A stretch of DNA of 64,000 nt from Devosia naphthalenivorans (GTDB lineage Bacteria; Pseudomonadota; Alphaproteobacteria; Rhizobiales; Devosiaceae), in the NCBI RefSeq assembly GCF_003056355.1, contig NZ_PYVW01000002.1, positions 186,001-250,000 of the forward strand. The letters run 5' to 3'. This document shows positions 47,880 through 56,373 of this stretch, piece after piece. The notes beneath the pieces are model-generated. The model searched no databases, was not told where the DNA came from, and was given only the letters and a program-made list of their open reading frames with translations. A program made the position numbers and the translations under genes. Numbering within the stretch: position 1 is the first letter of the stretch; every line of letters begins with the position of its first letter.

Positions 47880-47902
47880 GCGGCGGGCGCCCTGCCCGCC
47901 GC
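47880..47902 (+). promoter_or_regulatory. Hairpin after the dctP stop codon
   Basis: A 9-bp stem GCGGCGGGC / GCCCGCCGC with a 5-nt loop starting 7 bp after the stop, without a T-run. Third example in this window of a hairpin between a solute-binding gene and the permease genes. Confidence 0.5.
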
Positions 47903-47960
47903 ATCCCTTGTCCTGCACGCTGCGTGCCCCGTCGGGCCGGTTGCGGTTCCGGAGACGACA

Positions 47961-48431
47961 ATGAAGTTCCTAGAAAAGCCGATCAACTGGCTGGCGGCCA
48001 TTCCGCTGCTGGTGCTGGTTGGCATCTCCAACTATGCCGTGATCATGCGCTACGCAGTCGGTCAGCCCGTCCACTGGTCCGAGGAAGTCAGCGGCATGCT
48101 GTTGATCTGGATCGTGATGATCGGCGCTATCGCCGCCGAACGCGACGGCCAGCACCTGACCATCTCCCTGCTGACCGATGCCCTGCCGAAGCGTGCCCGC
48201 CTCCTGGTCAACGCTGTCGTCGGCTTGATCTCCGTCGCCGTCATTCTCTATGTCGGCTGGATCGGACTGCAACTGGCACTGTCGGTGCAATTCAAGGTCA
48301 CCTCCATCTTGCGCATTTCCTGGCTCTGGATCGATCTTGCCATTCCCGTGGGTGCCGTCGGCATCGCCTTCTACATGCTGATCGACGCCATCAAGGGTAT
48401 TCGCGCCCTGACCAAGGACGACGCAGAATGA
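47961..48431 (+). CDS. dctQ: TRAP transporter small permease DctQ
   Basis: 156 residues, four membrane helices. NWLAAIPLLVLVGISNYAVIMRYAVGQPVHWSEEVSGMLLIWIVMIGA with the conserved W-x-EE, and RDGQHLTISLLTDALP. Its stop overlaps the DctM start (ATGA). Confidence 0.94.
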   Translation: MKFLEKPINWLAAIPLLVLVGISNYAVIMRYAVGQPVHWSEEVSGMLLIWIVMIGAIAAERDGQHLTISLLTDALPKRARLLVNAVVGLISVAVILYVGWIGLQLALSVQFKVTSILRISWLWIDLAIPVGAVGIAFYMLIDAIKGIRALTKDDAE

Positions 48432-49708
48432 CCCTGACGACCGTAATTCTCGTGATGCTGGCGCTTATTGCCCTCAATATGCGACTCTACATCTCCATTC
48501 TCGTTGCCGTGCTGGTATATTTCCTGTTCTTCAATCAGGTCCCGATCACCATCGCCATCCAACGCGTCATCAGCCCGACCCAGAACGTGTCGCTGTTGGC
48601 CATCCCCTTCTTCATCCTGCTCGGCACCCTAATGGGCCATACCGGCATTGCGCACCGCATGCTCAGCGTCGCGGACTTATTGGTTGGCCGCTTCCGCGGC
48701 GGCATGGCCATGGCCAATGTCATGCTCTCTACCCTGATGGGTGGGCTCAGTGCCTCCAACCTGGCCGACGCCGCCATGACGGCGCGCATGATGGTGCCGG
48801 AAATGGAAAAGCAGGGCTATAACCGTGGTTTCGCTGCAGCGGTTACCGCCTTCGGGTCGCTGATCACCCCGATCATCCCGCCCGGCATTGCCCTGATCAT
48901 CTATGCCCTGCTCGCCAACGTCTCGGTAGGCCGCATGTTCATGGCCGGCATTCTGCCGGGGCTGATGCTGGCACTGCTGCTGCTGATCGCCACCTACTGG
49001 ATTTCGGTGCGCCGCGGCTACAAGCCGACCCGCACCAGCTGGCCAAAAAGGGCCGAAGTCGGCTCCACTCTGCTTTCGGCCTGGCCTGCCGTCCTGCTGG
49101 TGTTCGCCGTCATCGGCGGCATCCGCGCCAATATTTTTACCCCGACCGAAGCCGGCGCCTTTGCCGTAGCCTTCGTCATCTTCATCGGCTTCATCGTCTA
49201 TCGCGAAATGCGGCTGTCCCATGTGGGCAGTGCCCTGGTGGAAACCGCCAAATCGACGGCGTCGGTCATGCTGATCATCATGGCCAGCTCGGCGCTGGCC
49301 TGGGTGTTCTCGCTCGAGCAGGTCGGCCAGTCACTGGCCGCCAGCGTCGTCGCCATCAGCGACAACAAGTACCTGTTCCTGCTGCTACTCAACGTGCTCT
49401 TTCTCGGGCTCGGGTGCCTCCTGGAAGGTACGGCGCTGATGATCGTGCTGGTACCGCTGCTGATGCCGACCGTTGTGGCGATGGGTATCGACCCCGTCCA
49501 TTTCGGCATCATCCTCATCGTCAACCTCTCGGTTGGCACGCTGACCCCGCCAATCGGCACCGTGATGCTGGTGGTTTGCAATATAACCAAGGTCAACGTC
49601 GCGGAGTTCACGCGCCAGTCCCTGGGTCTTTATGCAGCGCTGCTCATCGGGCTACTGCTCATCACCTATGTCCCCGAAATCTCCCTGCTCCTATCGAGCG
49701 GCAGTTAG
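48428..49708 (+). CDS. dctM: TRAP transporter large permease DctM
   Basis: 426 residues, about 12 membrane segments. AIPFFILLGTLMGHTGIAHRMLSVADLLVGRFRGGMAMANVMLSTLMGGLSASNLADAA is the family signature, followed by AAVTAFGSLITPIIPPGIALIIYALLANVSVGRMFMAGILPGL. The C-terminal half repeats the fold (LSVGTLTPPIGTVMLVVCNI). I take the ATG at 48428 because it overlaps dctQ; the frame is open further upstream but lies inside dctQ. Confidence 0.95.
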   Translation: MTLTTVILVMLALIALNMRLYISILVAVLVYFLFFNQVPITIAIQRVISPTQNVSLLAIPFFILLGTLMGHTGIAHRMLSVADLLVGRFRGGMAMANVMLSTLMGGLSASNLADAAMTARMMVPEMEKQGYNRGFAAAVTAFGSLITPIIPPGIALIIYALLANVSVGRMFMAGILPGLMLALLLLIATYWISVRRGYKPTRTSWPKRAEVGSTLLSAWPAVLLVFAVIGGIRANIFTPTEAGAFAVAFVIFIGFIVYREMRLSHVGSALVETAKSTASVMLIIMASSALAWVFSLEQVGQSLAASVVAISDNKYLFLLLLNVLFLGLGCLLEGTALMIVLVPLLMPTVVAMGIDPVHFGIILIVNLSVGTLTPPIGTVMLVVCNITKVNVAEFTRQSLGLYAALLIGLLLITYVPEISLLLSSGS

Positions 49709-49726
49709 TCCAAACGGAACTTTGAC

Positions 49727-50416
49727 ATGACTATTCGTACCGAGGCGGAGACCATCCGCATTCTCAAGCAGGATCTGTTCACCGCCGTGGTCGGCGACAT
49801 CTTGGACGTCTTAGGCTACCGCAAGCAGTTTCTGCCCCCAGGCCTCGCCCCGCTGCAGCCGGGTGCCCGCATCGCCGGCCGCGCCATGCCGGTACTGGAA
49901 GCCGACGTGTTTGGCACAGGCCTCGACACCTCGGCCGGCCCGCTCGCGCACAAGCCGTTTGGCCTGATGCTGGAAGCGCTGGACGATCTCAAGGAAGGCG
50001 AGATCTACATCGCCACCGGCGCTTCGCTGAACTACGCCATCTGGGGCGGGCTGATGTCGACCCGCGCCACCCACCTCAAGGCTGCCGGCGCTGTGCTGGA
50101 CGGCTACGTGCGTGACGTTGGCGAGATTCTGGCGCTTGGCTTCCCCGTTTTTTGTCGAGGCGTTTATGCCCAGGATCAGGGGCCGCGCGGCAAGGTGATC
50201 GACTATCGCACAACTATTGAAATCGGCGGTGTGATCATTAGCCCCGGCGATCTAGTCTATGGCGATGATGAGGGAGTGCTGATCATCCCAACGAGCATCG
50301 TTGATAAGGTGGTCACCCAGGCGCTGGAAAAGGTCCGTACCGAGAACCAGGTCGCCTCCGCCATCAAGAACGGCATGAGCGCCACCGAAGCCTTCAGCAC
50401 GTTTGGCGTGATGTAA
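49727..50416 (+). CDS. RraA-family protein (HMG/CHA aldolase-like)
   Basis: 229 residues. GDILDVLGYRKQFLPPGLAPLQPGARIAGRAMPVLEADV and WGGLMSTRATHLKAAGAVLDGYVRDV, with the Arg-Asp metal site of the RraA/4-hydroxy-4-methyl-2-oxoglutarate aldolase fold. In sugar-acid operons such proteins act as pyruvate aldolases or oxaloacetate decarboxylases. Here it could split the keto-deoxy acid made by the dehydratase. Confidence 0.9.
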   Translation: MTIRTEAETIRILKQDLFTAVVGDILDVLGYRKQFLPPGLAPLQPGARIAGRAMPVLEADVFGTGLDTSAGPLAHKPFGLMLEALDDLKEGEIYIATGASLNYAIWGGLMSTRATHLKAAGAVLDGYVRDVGEILALGFPVFCRGVYAQDQGPRGKVIDYRTTIEIGGVIISPGDLVYGDDEGVLIIPTSIVDKVVTQALEKVRTENQVASAIKNGMSATEAFSTFGVM

Positions 50417-50425
50417 GGAGCTGGC

Positions 50426-50734
50426 ATGACCGATCCCCGTCTGCTGCTGCTATCGCCCCAGGACAATATCTTGGTCGCCCGAGAACCAATTCCGGCGGGC
50501 GAAACCATCCTTGTGGAGGATAGCCACGTTACACTCGCGGCTCGGCTTGACAGGGGCCACAAGATCGCCCGCGATGCGATCGGCATCGGCGAGAAGATCT
50601 TCAAATACGGCGCCCCAATCGGCTCGGCCACCCAGCCCATTGCGGCCGGAGAGTCGGTGCATATCCACAATATCAAAAGCGACTACACGGCCACCCATGT
50701 GATCGCCAAACCCGCAACGGAGGCAAATCTATGA
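50426..50734 (+). CDS. UxaA-type dehydratase, small (SAF-domain) subunit
   Basis: 102 residues. SAF-domain protein: NILVAREPIPAGETILVEDSHVTLA, GHKIARDAIGIGEKIFKYGAPIGSA, GESVHIHNIKSDY. Corresponds to the N-terminal domain of altronate/galactarate dehydratases as a separate chain. Its stop overlaps the large subunit's start. Confidence 0.9.
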   Translation: MTDPRLLLLSPQDNILVAREPIPAGETILVEDSHVTLAARLDRGHKIARDAIGIGEKIFKYGAPIGSATQPIAAGESVHIHNIKSDYTATHVIAKPATEANL

Positions 50735-51930
50735 GCACGGCAATGCGCGGCTATCCGCGCGCGGACGGACGCAAGGGCATCCGCAACGTGGTCGCCGTTG
50801 CCTATCTGGTGGAGTGCGCCCACCACGTCAGCCGCGAGATCGTCGCTTCGGCACGCGACGGCGATGTGCATCTGATCGGCTTTCCCGGCTGCTATCCCAA
50901 TGCCTATGCCCAGCAGATGATGGAAAAGCTCTGCACCCACCCCAATATTGGGGCGGTGCTGCTGCTGTCGCTCGGCTGTGAGAGCTTCAACAAGTTCTCG
51001 CTCGCCGATATCGTCGAAAAGAGCGGCCGGCCCGTGCACACGCTCACCATTCAGAATGACGGCGGCTCGCTCAAGACCATCAAGGCCGGCCAGGCGTGGG
51101 TGCAGGAACAACTCGCGGTGCTGCGTGATGCACCCACTGTGCCCATGGCTGTGGAAGAACTGATTATCGGCACCGTCTGCGGCGGCTCCGACGGCACCAG
51201 TGGCCTGACTGGCAATCCGGCGGTTGGCCGCGCCTTCGACACGCTTGTATCGGCCGGCGCCACCTGCGTCTTCGAGGAAACCGGTGAGCTGATCGGTTGC
51301 GAAGAGATCATGGCCAGCCGCGCCATCACCCCCGAACTCGGCAACGAGCTAAGGGCGTCCGTGGCCAAGGCCGCGGCCTATTACGCCACCCTGGGCTATG
51401 GCAGCTTTGCTCCCGGCAATGCCGATGGCGGCCTGTCCACCATCGAGGAGAAATCGATGGGCGCCTATGCCAAGTCCGGTTCATCGCCGATCTCGGGCAT
51501 CGTCAAGCCGGGCACCGTCCCACCGCGTGGCGGGCTCTACCTGATGGATGTGGTGCCGGATGGTGAGGTCCGCTACGGATTCCCCAATATTTCCGACACG
51601 GCTGAAATCGTCGAACTGATCGCTTCGGGCAGCCATATGACGCTGTTCGTCACCGGGCGTGGCTCGGTGGTTGGCTCGGCGATTGCCCCGGTCATCAAGG
51701 TCTGCGCCAATCCCGACACTTATCGGCGGATGGAAGACGACATGGATGTCGATGCCGGTCGCATTCTTGAAGGCGCCGCAAGCCTCGATGAGGTTGGCGC
51801 CGAAATATTCGAACTCATCCAGTCCGTCGCTGCTGGCGCCCAGACCAAGTCCGAAGCTCTTGGGCACCGTGAGTTCATCCTGACCTACAAGTCCTTTGAA
51901 CCTGCCGGCCCCGCCTGCCTGCCCAGCTGA
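50731..51930 (+). CDS. UxaA-type altronate/galactarate dehydratase, large subunit
   Basis: 399 residues. RADGRKGIRNVVAVAYLVECAHHV, a Cys-containing IGFPGCYPN, LSLGCESFNKF, CGGSDGTSGLTGNPAVGRAFDTLVSAGATCVFEETGELIGCEEIM and GNADGGLSTIEEKSMGAYAKSGSSPISGIVKPGTVPPRGGLYLMD: all UxaA C-terminal domain signatures. Iron-dependent syn-dehydration of an aldonic acid to a 2-keto-3-deoxy acid. The exact substrate cannot be read. Last gene of the operon, followed by a strong terminator. Confidence 0.92.
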   Translation: MSTAMRGYPRADGRKGIRNVVAVAYLVECAHHVSREIVASARDGDVHLIGFPGCYPNAYAQQMMEKLCTHPNIGAVLLLSLGCESFNKFSLADIVEKSGRPVHTLTIQNDGGSLKTIKAGQAWVQEQLAVLRDAPTVPMAVEELIIGTVCGGSDGTSGLTGNPAVGRAFDTLVSAGATCVFEETGELIGCEEIMASRAITPELGNELRASVAKAAAYYATLGYGSFAPGNADGGLSTIEEKSMGAYAKSGSSPISGIVKPGTVPPRGGLYLMDVVPDGEVRYGFPNISDTAEIVELIASGSHMTLFVTGRGSVVGSAIAPVIKVCANPDTYRRMEDDMDVDAGRILEGAASLDEVGAEIFELIQSVAAGAQTKSEALGHREFILTYKSFEPAGPACLPS

Positions 51931-51967
51931 CGCCCCGGTTCTCCACCTGCATCGCGGCATCGAAAGG

Positions 51968-52000
51968 CGCCCGCTTCGATCGAAGCGGGCGTATGTTTTT
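51968..52000 (+). terminator. Rho-independent terminator of the sugar-acid operon
   Basis: A perfect 24-bp palindrome (51968-51991; arm CGCCCGCTTCGA) followed by TATG and five T. Lies 38 bp after the large-subunit stop. Confidence 0.85.
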
Positions 52001-52199
52001 AGTCGATCGATATTTCCCGCTCAAAGCGAGCAGAGATTGCATGAATACATGGCGGCGACTTTGCACGGGACCAGATCGGGAAACGCGTGACCAAGAGTTG
52101 CCGGACGGTCACTCTCCCAGGTTCGCCTACAAAACCGAGCCGAACCGCCCGCGCCCAATCTGCCCTTCGTTACTCCACGCCAACGTCGGGGGACCCCGC

Positions 52200-52450
52200 G
52201 TTCTGCTAGGGTCCTGACCGCTTGAGCATTGCTTCGGCATATCTGCCCCGGTGGTCTGGAAATTTGCCGCCTCGATCTCGGATAGGTTGTCTCGGGTGAG
52301 CGTGACGCCAAGAGCCCCGATATTCTCTTCGAAGCGCTCCAGTTTGCGGGTGCCGAAGAGTGGCACGATTCCAGGGCTTTTGTGCGAGCAGCCACGCCAG
52401 TGCCACCTGGGCCGGCGATGCCCTCGGCGATCAAGTCCCTCACGACCGAG
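52200..52450 (-). pseudogene. Aldo/keto reductase C-terminal remnant
   Basis: On the minus strand ALAWLLAQKP in one frame continues as IVPLFGTRKLERFEENIGALGVTLTRDNLSEIEAA in another, which together form the end of an aldo/keto reductase (helix, phosphate-binding GTRKxxRxEEN). There is a frameshift between them, and the N-terminal three quarters are missing. Boundaries approximate. Confidence 0.72.
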
Positions 52451-52871
52451 GTCCTGAGTGACTGGTCCATTTCTTGGCAGGGCTACAACCTCTATTGTCC
52501 GAACCGTCGGCACCTATCGCCGGCCTTTGCAGCACTCGTCAGTGCGCTGCGCTATAAGGTTTGAGCGCGGATTGAGCAGCGACCCGTACTGTGTGCTTTT
52601 GGCGTCGCTAAATAGTGCGTAAACTTCCGTCACGGTGTCGAGAGCGGCCGGACTGCAACGCGCCCCAGTTCGGACGCTCCAACGCTCGTCGTGACTTCTT
52701 GAAAGCTGCCGGAGTCTGAACGTAGCGACGCCCAAACGGCGTGAAACAGCGGGAGATTCATTTCCGGCAACTTCAGGGAATGGAGAACTTTTAACGACCA
52801 AGCGCTTGATGCTCTGTTTGGACCCACCGGCCGGCTTCCCGAGGTCGGGTCCCTGTACTGATCCAATTTTT
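52451..52871. other. Intergenic stretch without a supported gene
   Basis: Several short open frames but none with a recognisable product. With the aldo/keto reductase remnant on its left and the possibly shortened 3' end of the regulator on its right, this looks like a decayed junction. Confidence 0.4.
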
Positions 52872-54704
52872 CTAACTAGGGTGTGTTGCAAAACCGGCCG
52901 GCACGGGGACGAGACCGACTGCAGCCATACGTGCAACATGGTCGGGCGAGGCCACTACATCACTCAAAACCGCCCTCAAAACGTTCCTCACTGCAGGATC
53001 GCTACCTTGTGGCAGATAGATGCGGCGGATCGATGCTAGGCTATGGGCCGCGAAACCAAATTCGGCCAGAGTCGCCGTTTCGGGCATCAGCTCAAACCGG
53101 GTGGGGGTCAGCGCAAGCAGGGCCCGCATTTCGCCGGCCTGAACCGCCGGCAGGCTAACGCCCGAACCAAGATAGGCCACGTCCGTTTGGCCAGATAGGA
53201 AGCGGGCAATATGCTCAAGGCTTCCCGAATAGTGGCAGAAATTGAAGCGGACGCCGGCCGCTTCTTCCACCATCAAAGCTGCAAGATGAGCGGGCGTCCC
53301 GCGTCCAGAGGTTCCGACCAAGATTTCACCTGGTCGATTAGAGGCATCACGGATCAACTCCTTGAAGGAGCCATAGCGGCTTTCCTGGCGCACATACACG
53401 CAGAAAGGATCGTAGGCGTGCTGTGCAACGCAATCGAAGCGGCTGAGTTCGGGTACGCGTGCCGTGTGCGCGAGCACAGTCGCCACAGACTCGGTCGCGG
53501 CGATGATGGACGGCTCGTTAAGAAACACCAGGTGGTGGCCATCTGGACGAAGTGCGGCGAGCCGACTTACGGCCTCCTGCGACTGCGTTTGATCGCAGTT
53601 GATCACGCTGACCGGCTGACCCAATTTCCTGCTCAGCAGGGGAGCCAGTATCCGCGCACCGACATCGGTAACGCCGCCGCTGGCCCAAGGAACGTGGAAG
53701 CTAACGGGACCCTGCGGATAGGCGGCAGGCTCATGGGCGAGTTCGGCCAGGGTCCCGGCATTGGTCGGACTCTTTAATGTCGCAGAGCGGCGCTTGCCAT
53801 AGAGCTCGAAGCGACGTTGTGCTTCATCGGTGACCGGCACGAGATGCAGCAAGCGAAAGCGCTCGTCTGCCTGAAAAGTGGAATGCCACAGCTGCGCCCG
53901 ATAGGGTCCCACCGGGGAAGCAGCCATATCAAGCGCCTGATGATCAAGATACTCCGGTGCAGAGGATCGATTGAGGTGGGCACTGATCTGCAGCCACAGC
54001 GAGCAAAGGCGCAGGTCGGACAGCACGTCGTTGAGGAGGGCTTGATACTGGCTCGACCCCGGGCGGCGCTGCAGGGCATGACGCAGGACCGCAAGGAGTC
54101 GTAGCGACAAATGGTCAAAGTTGCGGACGGTCCGGCGAAGGTAGGCATGTGCTGGGTGCGTGTCGCAGAGCAATTCAAGGAAAAACCGACCCCGCACTGC
54201 CTCTAGGCAAGCATCCTTGCTGCCATAGCCGAGGAAAATCGTGGCGAACTCCGTGTTGACGTCCCAGATGCGTTCATCGTGATCAAGCAGGCAAGCGGGG
54301 TAAGCCGCAGCGACGAAAGCTCGAGCGACCATACCCTCAATTTTGGTCATATCTTCTTCGCGCGGCTCGGGTAGGTCCTTAAGTAGTCCCGCCAGACCCA
54401 AAAGACGCCGGCGAGCGGGCCACAGCAGCTCAAGGGCATCGCAGACGCGATCCAGCGTGTCCACCGTCGGCAGCTGGCGCCCGCACTCAATGCGGTTGAC
54501 ATGCGCCTTGTCGGTACCGATCGACACCGCCAAGTCTTCCTGCGACCACGGCCGGCCCGTCCGGGCGTCAAACTTCTGCAGGCGGTAATTGCGGATATGC
54601 TGGCCCAGCAGCAGATAGGGCAGATCATCGCGAGGGCCGGCCGCGTCCCGCCCCGCGGAGCGCATCGCAGCAGCGTCAGCTTTGGTCGTTCCCATTCGCT
54701 CCAT
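52872..54704 (-). CDS. XRE helix-turn-helix regulator fused to a TctC/Bug ligand-binding domain
   Basis: 610 residues. Residues 30-100 form an XRE HTH (LGQHIRNYRLQKF...WSQEDLAVSIGTDKAHVNRIECGRQLPTVDTLDRVCDAL). Residues 125-315 resemble the MmyB-type ligand-binding region of XRE regulators (AAAYPACLLDHDERIWDVNTEF; LLHLVPV). Residues 330-605 are a TctC/Bug domain: VSFHVPWASGGVTDVGARILAPLLSRKLGQPVSVINCD, RLAALRPDGHHLVFLNEP, GEILVGTSGRGTPAHLAALMV and AYLGSGVSLPAVQAGEMRALLALTP. No signal peptide precedes it, so the domain is cytoplasmic. Last gene of a tctBAC catabolic operon, 15 bp after dhaL. Probably senses the transported compound. The Bug domain ends about 25 residues early. Confidence 0.85.
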   Translation of the reverse strand: MERMGTTKADAAAMRSAGRDAAGPRDDLPYLLLGQHIRNYRLQKFDARTGRPWSQEDLAVSIGTDKAHVNRIECGRQLPTVDTLDRVCDALELLWPARRRLLGLAGLLKDLPEPREEDMTKIEGMVARAFVAAAYPACLLDHDERIWDVNTEFATIFLGYGSKDACLEAVRGRFFLELLCDTHPAHAYLRRTVRNFDHLSLRLLAVLRHALQRRPGSSQYQALLNDVLSDLRLCSLWLQISAHLNRSSAPEYLDHQALDMAASPVGPYRAQLWHSTFQADERFRLLHLVPVTDEAQRRFELYGKRRSATLKSPTNAGTLAELAHEPAAYPQGPVSFHVPWASGGVTDVGARILAPLLSRKLGQPVSVINCDQTQSQEAVSRLAALRPDGHHLVFLNEPSIIAATESVATVLAHTARVPELSRFDCVAQHAYDPFCVYVRQESRYGSFKELIRDASNRPGEILVGTSGRGTPAHLAALMVEEAAGVRFNFCHYSGSLEHIARFLSGQTDVAYLGSGVSLPAVQAGEMRALLALTPTRFELMPETATLAEFGFAAHSLASIRRIYLPQGSDPAVRNVLRAVLSDVVASPDHVARMAAVGLVPVPAGFATHPS

Positions 54705-54719
54705 CTGTGCTCTGTCGCC

Positions 54720-55355
54720 CTACTCTGCCCGTGTCGCGAGGGAGGCCAGCAGAAGATACACTGCGGTGGCCCCAGCGTCCTCATGTCCCCGGCTGCGCTC
54801 GCCGAGATAACGACCGCGTCCAAACTTGGCGACCATTTCTGCCGTGTTGGTCACGCCGCCATGCGCCGCAGTGAGCATCGCTTCGACTGCCCCGTCCACG
54901 GTCGTGCCCCTGGCGATGGCCATTTCCAGCGCCAGGCGCGCCGGGATCAGCGCGTCGAGCAGCGTCTTGTCACCGGCTTGGGCCTTGCCCCTTTCCGCAA
55001 TCCCCTGCTCGGCGGCCAAGAGCATCGTCGCGAGATCGGGAAGACCGATCGTGGTCTTGCTGCGAACCGACTTGCCGGCCCGGATGAGCGCCGTGCCGAC
55101 CAGAGCACCGATCGTAGCGCCGGCCTTTTCCGAAAAGATCAAACCCGCTTCCGATAGCAAGGCAGCAATGTCGGCGCTTTCAGGAGGCAACTCTTCCCTG
55201 ATGGCCCGACAGCCATTGGCGATGCTGAGTCCCATGTCTCCGTCGCCGATAGCGGCGTCGAGTGCGCTGAGTTGGCCGGTCGCGACTTCGAGATCGGTGG
55301 TGGCCTTCATTATAGCGGCACGGACGGCTGGGGCATCGAGGCTGAATGGGGTCAT
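54720..55355 (-). CDS. dhaL: Dihydroxyacetone kinase-type subunit DhaL
   Basis: 211 residues, all-helical nucleotide-binding domain. ALDAAIGDGDMGLSIANGCRAI holds the Asp residues that bind two Mg-ADP/ATP ions, and GATIGALVGTALIRAGKSV and ARGTTVDGAVEAMLTAAHGGVTNTAEMVAKFGRGRYLGERSRGHEDAGA match the DhaL lid region. The His of the usual GDGDHG is Met here. Works with DhaK; start and stop overlap (ATGA). With no EI/DhaM gene nearby, an ATP-dependent enzyme is more likely than a PTS-dependent one. Confidence 0.88.
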   Translation of the reverse strand: MTPFSLDAPAVRAAIMKATTDLEVATGQLSALDAAIGDGDMGLSIANGCRAIREELPPESADIAALLSEAGLIFSEKAGATIGALVGTALIRAGKSVRSKTTIGLPDLATMLLAAEQGIAERGKAQAGDKTLLDALIPARLALEMAIARGTTVDGAVEAMLTAAHGGVTNTAEMVAKFGRGRYLGERSRGHEDAGATAVYLLLASLATRAE

Positions 55356-56362
55356 CGGCCGGCTCCGGACTGCTGGAAGAAGGGCGAACGGGCCGGCGCG
55401 TCGAGCAGCCGGCGGCTATCGGCGTCAAGCTTCAGCACCGACACGGAGGCACCGACCATGTCGAGCGAGGTGGCATATTCGCCGATATAGGTGCGATGCA
55501 CCGCGATGCCCCGCTCCGCCAGCAGCGGCGCAACGGAGCGATAGAGGATATAGAGTTCCTCGACCGGGGTTGAGCCGAGCCCGTTGACGAGTACCGCAAC
55601 CTCATCGCCATTCGCGAAAGGCAGGTCGGCGAGGATGCGGTCGACCAATGTCGCGGCTAGGTCTTCGGCACGCATCAAGGTGCGGCGTTCAAGACCGGGC
55701 TCGCCGTGAATGCCCATGCCAATTTCCATCTCGTCATCGGCGAACGAGAAGTTGGGGTGGCCGATTTCGGGCAGTGTGCAGGCGTCAAGCGCGACGCCGA
55801 GTGTGCGAGTATTGGCGACGGCGTAGTGTGCCGTTTCCGCCACGGCGTCTAGGTCTGCCCCCTCGGCAGCGCGCGCACCGGCAAGCTTGTAGGCAAAGAA
55901 GATGCCGGCTACGCCACGCCGGCTCTGCCACTCGGCCGGCGGGGCCGAGGCGATGTCGTCCGAGGCTTTGACGGCAACTACGCGGATTCCATCGCTTTCC
56001 GCCATTTCGGCAGCCATTTCGAAATGAAGGCTATCGCCTTGGTAATTGCCGAAGAGGTGCAGGACCCCGGCCCCGGCATTCACCCCGCGCGTCACTGCCA
56101 GCATCTGGCGTGCAGACGGCGAAGCGAAGGCATTTCCGACGGCAACTCCATGGGCCAGACCCTCCCCGACATAGCCGAGGAAGACCGGCAGGTGACCCGA
56201 GCCCCCGCCGGTGGCAATGCCGACTTGGCCCTTGGGAACACCGGACTTGCGGATTAGCGAGCGATTGTTGCCCGCGGGCGACAGCCAGTCGGGATGCGCC
56301 AGGAGGATGCCTTCGATCGTATCGTCGACGAAACGCGCCGGATCATTGATGATCTTTTTCAT
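55352..56362 (-). CDS. dhaK: Dihydroxyacetone kinase-type subunit DhaK
   Basis: 336 residues. VGIATGGGSGHLPVFLGYVGEGLAHGVAVGNAFASPS is the substrate-binding signature, and EIGMGIHGEPG contains the His that in DhaK forms a covalent hemiaminal with the ketone substrate. Both halves of the active site are kept. The substrate in this operon need not be dihydroxyacetone; homologues phosphorylate erythrulose and other small hydroxyketones or aldehydes. Confidence 0.92.
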   Translation of the reverse strand: MKKIINDPARFVDDTIEGILLAHPDWLSPAGNNRSLIRKSGVPKGQVGIATGGGSGHLPVFLGYVGEGLAHGVAVGNAFASPSARQMLAVTRGVNAGAGVLHLFGNYQGDSLHFEMAAEMAESDGIRVVAVKASDDIASAPPAEWQSRRGVAGIFFAYKLAGARAAEGADLDAVAETAHYAVANTRTLGVALDACTLPEIGHPNFSFADDEMEIGMGIHGEPGLERRTLMRAEDLAATLVDRILADLPFANGDEVAVLVNGLGSTPVEELYILYRSVAPLLAERGIAVHRTYIGEYATSLDMVGASVSVLKLDADSRRLLDAPARSPFFQQSGAGR

Positions 56363-56373
56363 GATAGGGCCCG

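Noticed and set aside
52514-52939. 141-codon minus-strand open frame overlapping the regulator's 3' end
   Set aside because: Overlaps the better supported regulator and has no recognisable domain.
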